From an uncultured Lachnospiraceae bacterium (GTDB taxonomy: Bacteria; Bacillota; Clostridia; Lachnospirales; Lachnospiraceae), in the NCBI GenBank assembly GCA_902797705.1, contig CADBTX010000117.1, positions 1 to 7,785 of the forward strand: a stretch of DNA of 7,785 bases, in the 5' to 3' direction. Below the pieces are notes generated by a model. It saw nothing but the letters and a program-made list of their open reading frames with translations. It made no database searches and was not told the DNA's origin. The position numbers were made by a program, and so were the translations under genes. Positions 6,385-7,785 of the stretch are shown piece after piece. Every line of letters begins with the position of its first letter. Positions within the stretch are counted from its first letter, which is position 1.

Positions 6385-6726
6385 TCACATCAGTCCGCCA
6401 AGACCGCCGGTGAACCTGCTCATGGATTCCTTTGAATCCTCTTCAGCCTGTTTCATGGCCTCATTTACGGCAGCTATGATCATGTCCTGCAGAGTCTCCA
6501 CATCATCCGGATCCACAGCCTCCGGCGAGATCGTCACGCTTTTTAATTCCTTCTTGCCGGTTACGGTTACGGAAACCGCGCCTCCGCCGGCCTGAGAGGT
6601 ATATTCCTTTGACTCCAGCTCTTTGCTGGCTTCCTCCATCTGGCGCTGCATCCTCTGTGCCTGCTTAAGCATGTTGTTCATGCTTCCCGGCATCATGCCG
6701 CCGCCAAAACCGCCTCTTTTAGACAT
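6385..6726 (-). CDS. ybaB: Nucleoid-associated protein, YbaB/EbfC family
   Basis: This small DNA-binding protein (113 residues from the ATG chosen here) belongs to a family that forms dimers with tweezer-like alpha/beta arms and coats the nucleoid. A Gly/Met-rich N-terminus (4-16) is followed by a long polar helix LKQAQRMQRQMEEASKEL (about 20-37), and then strands with AVSVTVTGKKELKSVTI. An acidic helix containing VETLQDMIIAAVNEAM leads to a Gly-rich tail (GGLGGLM). A GTG one codon upstream (6729-6727) is also possible. The ATG is preferred because AAGGAG (6739-6734) is 7 nt away, against 4 nt for the GTG, and because the product then begins M-S-K-R as in relatives I recall. The ATG overlaps the dnaX stop (TGATG). 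Confidence 0.95.
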   Translation of the reverse strand: MSKRGGFGGGMMPGSMNNMLKQAQRMQRQMEEASKELESKEYTSQAGGGAVSVTVTGKKELKSVTISPEAVDPDDVETLQDMIIAAVNEAMKQAEEDSKESMSRFTGGLGGLM

Positions 6727-7785
6727 CACTCTTCTCCTTCCTCTGATCCCTCATATTCCCCGACTTCCAAGCCGTCCAGTTTCACAAATTCGCTGAGATC
6801 GGGATATGTTTCTTCAAAATGCTCGCTGTTCTCTTTTTCAACCACCCGGAAGTTCACATGCTTTCCTATGACCTTTTCAATGGTCTCCTGAAGAGCCTGC
6901 TTGTTCTCCTCATGCCGGAGTTCATTTTCAAACATACTCTCGAAGCCTATTATCAGCGTATTTCCTTCGATGCTGGGATAGGATTCCTGCAGCATGCTGG
7001 CAAGGGCCTCGTGGTTGTCGGGCAGGCTGCGGTAGATCTTTCCCCAGTTATTTAAGACCTGTTTAATATCCTCCGGCAGAGCTTCCGGCAGCGGAGCTCT
7101 TTTTACCTTATTTTTTTTTTCGGCAGAAGGAGCAGCCACAACCTGAACTCCCTCCGCGATCTTATGCTCCAGGGCGGAAACCCTCTGCTTTAAGCTGCCT
7201 ATGTCCTCTTCAGTCTCCGGACGCATCAGCTTTATTATGGCGATCTCGGAGAGGACCCGCTTTTCCGGCGCATATCTTATCTCACTGGATAATTCGGAAA
7301 AGATCCTTATGAAGCGCATCAGTGTATCCGGATCGCTCCTTCCCGCTTCCTCCCTCATTACAGCCAGTGTCTCGGAGGAAACATCGATCACGTCCTCCAT
7401 ATTCTCGTCCTGACTCCCGGCCAGCAGCAGATTCCTTAAATACCAGATAAAATCGGAAACAAAGACTCCCAGGTCCCGGCCCTGCATCAAAACATCTTCC
7501 AGAACAGACACTGCGTTTATGTCACGGTCCAGGATCATGTTGTAAAGACGGCTGAATACCGAAGTATCCACCGCCCCCAGAACCTCCAGTGCCCTGTCGT
7601 AGGTAAGCTCCTTATCCATAAAGAAGGCTGCGCACTGGTCCAGAAGACTCAGGGCGTCCCTCATGGAGCCGTTGGCGCATTTCGCGATATACCTCAGTGC
7701 CTTATCTTCAACCTGTATGCCCTCGATATCCGTAAGCTCCCTCATCCTGTCCGCCATGGTCTCAATGGTCATCCTCTTGAAATCA
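6726..7785 (-). CDS. dnaX: DNA polymerase III subunits gamma/tau, C-terminal part (truncated by the window edge)
   Basis: The frame is open to the right edge, and the codons before the first in-window Met (7772) read D-F-K-R, matching the RFDFKR motif at the start of DnaX domain II. The ATPase domain I therefore lies outside the window. Numbering from that Met, the lid domain II (about 1-50) has ALRYIAKCANGSMRDALSLL. Domain III, the clamp-loader collar, spans about 55-185 (LEVLGAVD, VFVSDFIWYLRNLLL). A short coiled coil (about 193-207) and a linker follow. The tau-type C-terminal region (about 225-348) contains LNNWGKIYRSLP and a very acidic tail. DnaX holds the clamp loader together and links polymerase III to the replicative helicase. 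An A10 run falls exactly in the linker after domain III (see the separate entry). The gene overlaps ybaB. Confidence 0.95.
   Translation of the reverse strand, partial: DFKRMTIETMADRMRELTDIEGIQVEDKALRYIAKCANGSMRDALSLLDQCAAFFMDKELTYDRALEVLGAVDTSVFSRLYNMILDRDINAVSVLEDVLMQGRDLGVFVSDFIWYLRNLLLAGSQDENMEDVIDVSSETLAVMREEAGRSDPDTLMRFIRIFSELSSEIRYAPEKRVLSEIAIIKLMRPETEEDIGSLKQRVSALEHKIAEGVQVVAAPSAEKKNKVKRAPLPEALPEDIKQVLNNWGKIYRSLPDNHEALASMLQESYPSIEGNTLIIGFESMFENELRHEENKQALQETIEKVIGKHVNFRVVEKENSEHFEETYPDLSEFVKLDGLEVGEYEGSEEGEE
7078..7120 (-). promoter_or_regulatory. Probable dnaX slippage/frameshift element: A10 run plus downstream hairpin
   Basis: The coding strand carries ten consecutive A (7120-7111), read in frame as GAA AAA AAA AAT, which contains a correctly phased A AAA AAA slippery heptamer. 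A -1 shift, or one extra A added by RNA polymerase, gives a TAA stop directly after the run. A +1 shift, or one lost A, gives ATA AGG TAA. After a 10-nt spacer, AGAGCT-CCG (7100-7092) pairs with CGG-A-AGCTCT (7087-7078) to form a 9-bp stem with a 4-base loop and one bulged A. Either route would give a DnaX ending just after domain III, like the gamma subunit. This layout is known from E. coli dnaX (ribosomal frameshift) and Thermus dnaX (A9, transcriptional slippage). No clear upstream Shine-Dalgarno-like stimulator is seen. Confidence 0.7.

Overview
The window is a tightly packed, single-strand stretch of a bacterial chromosome. Nine genes all read on the minus strand, so in transcription order they run from the right edge to the left. 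Gene content and style point to the Firmicutes class Clostridia, most likely a gut or rumen Lachnospiraceae: a dnaX-ybaB-recR trio, transketolase split into two polypeptides, a DUF5711-type membrane-anchored protein, RecR and YbaB wording typical of that family, strong AGGAGG-type ribosome binding sites and roughly balanced GC. The family-level assignment is inference from recall, not from a search.

Right part (about 5787-7785): the 3' part of dnaX (clamp-loader tau/gamma subunit, cut by the window edge), then ybaB/ebfC and recR, joined by overlaps or a 1-nt gap. dnaX carries an A10 run on its coding strand, phased as a -1 slippery heptamer. Both alternative frames stop within a few codons, and a stable-looking hairpin starts 10 nt downstream. 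This is the architecture expected for making a short gamma-like DnaX beside full-length tau.

Middle part (2244-5766): a sugar module of aldose 1-epimerase (galM), L-ribulose-5-phosphate 4-epimerase (araD), and the N- and C-terminal halves of transketolase. Together they would open and mutarotate aldoses, convert L-ribulose-5-P to D-xylulose-5-P, and feed this into the pentose phosphate pathway. The start and stop codons of araD/tktN and tktN/tktC overlap.

Left part (263-2212): a single-pass membrane protein with an extracytoplasmic, probably beta-propeller-like domain (DUF5711-like), then a cytoplasmic alpha/beta-hydrolase esterase. No gap between the nine genes exceeds 31 nt and I see no canonical intrinsic terminator in any of them, so one long transcript linking DNA maintenance, pentose metabolism and an envelope protein/esterase pair is plausible.

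Left edge (1-262): no convincing gene. It holds a cluster of abutting inverted repeats, the best being a 13-pair stem at 56-95, which fits a structured RNA or a mobile-element end, but I could not identify it. No tRNA, rRNA, CRISPR array or complete insertion sequence is visible.
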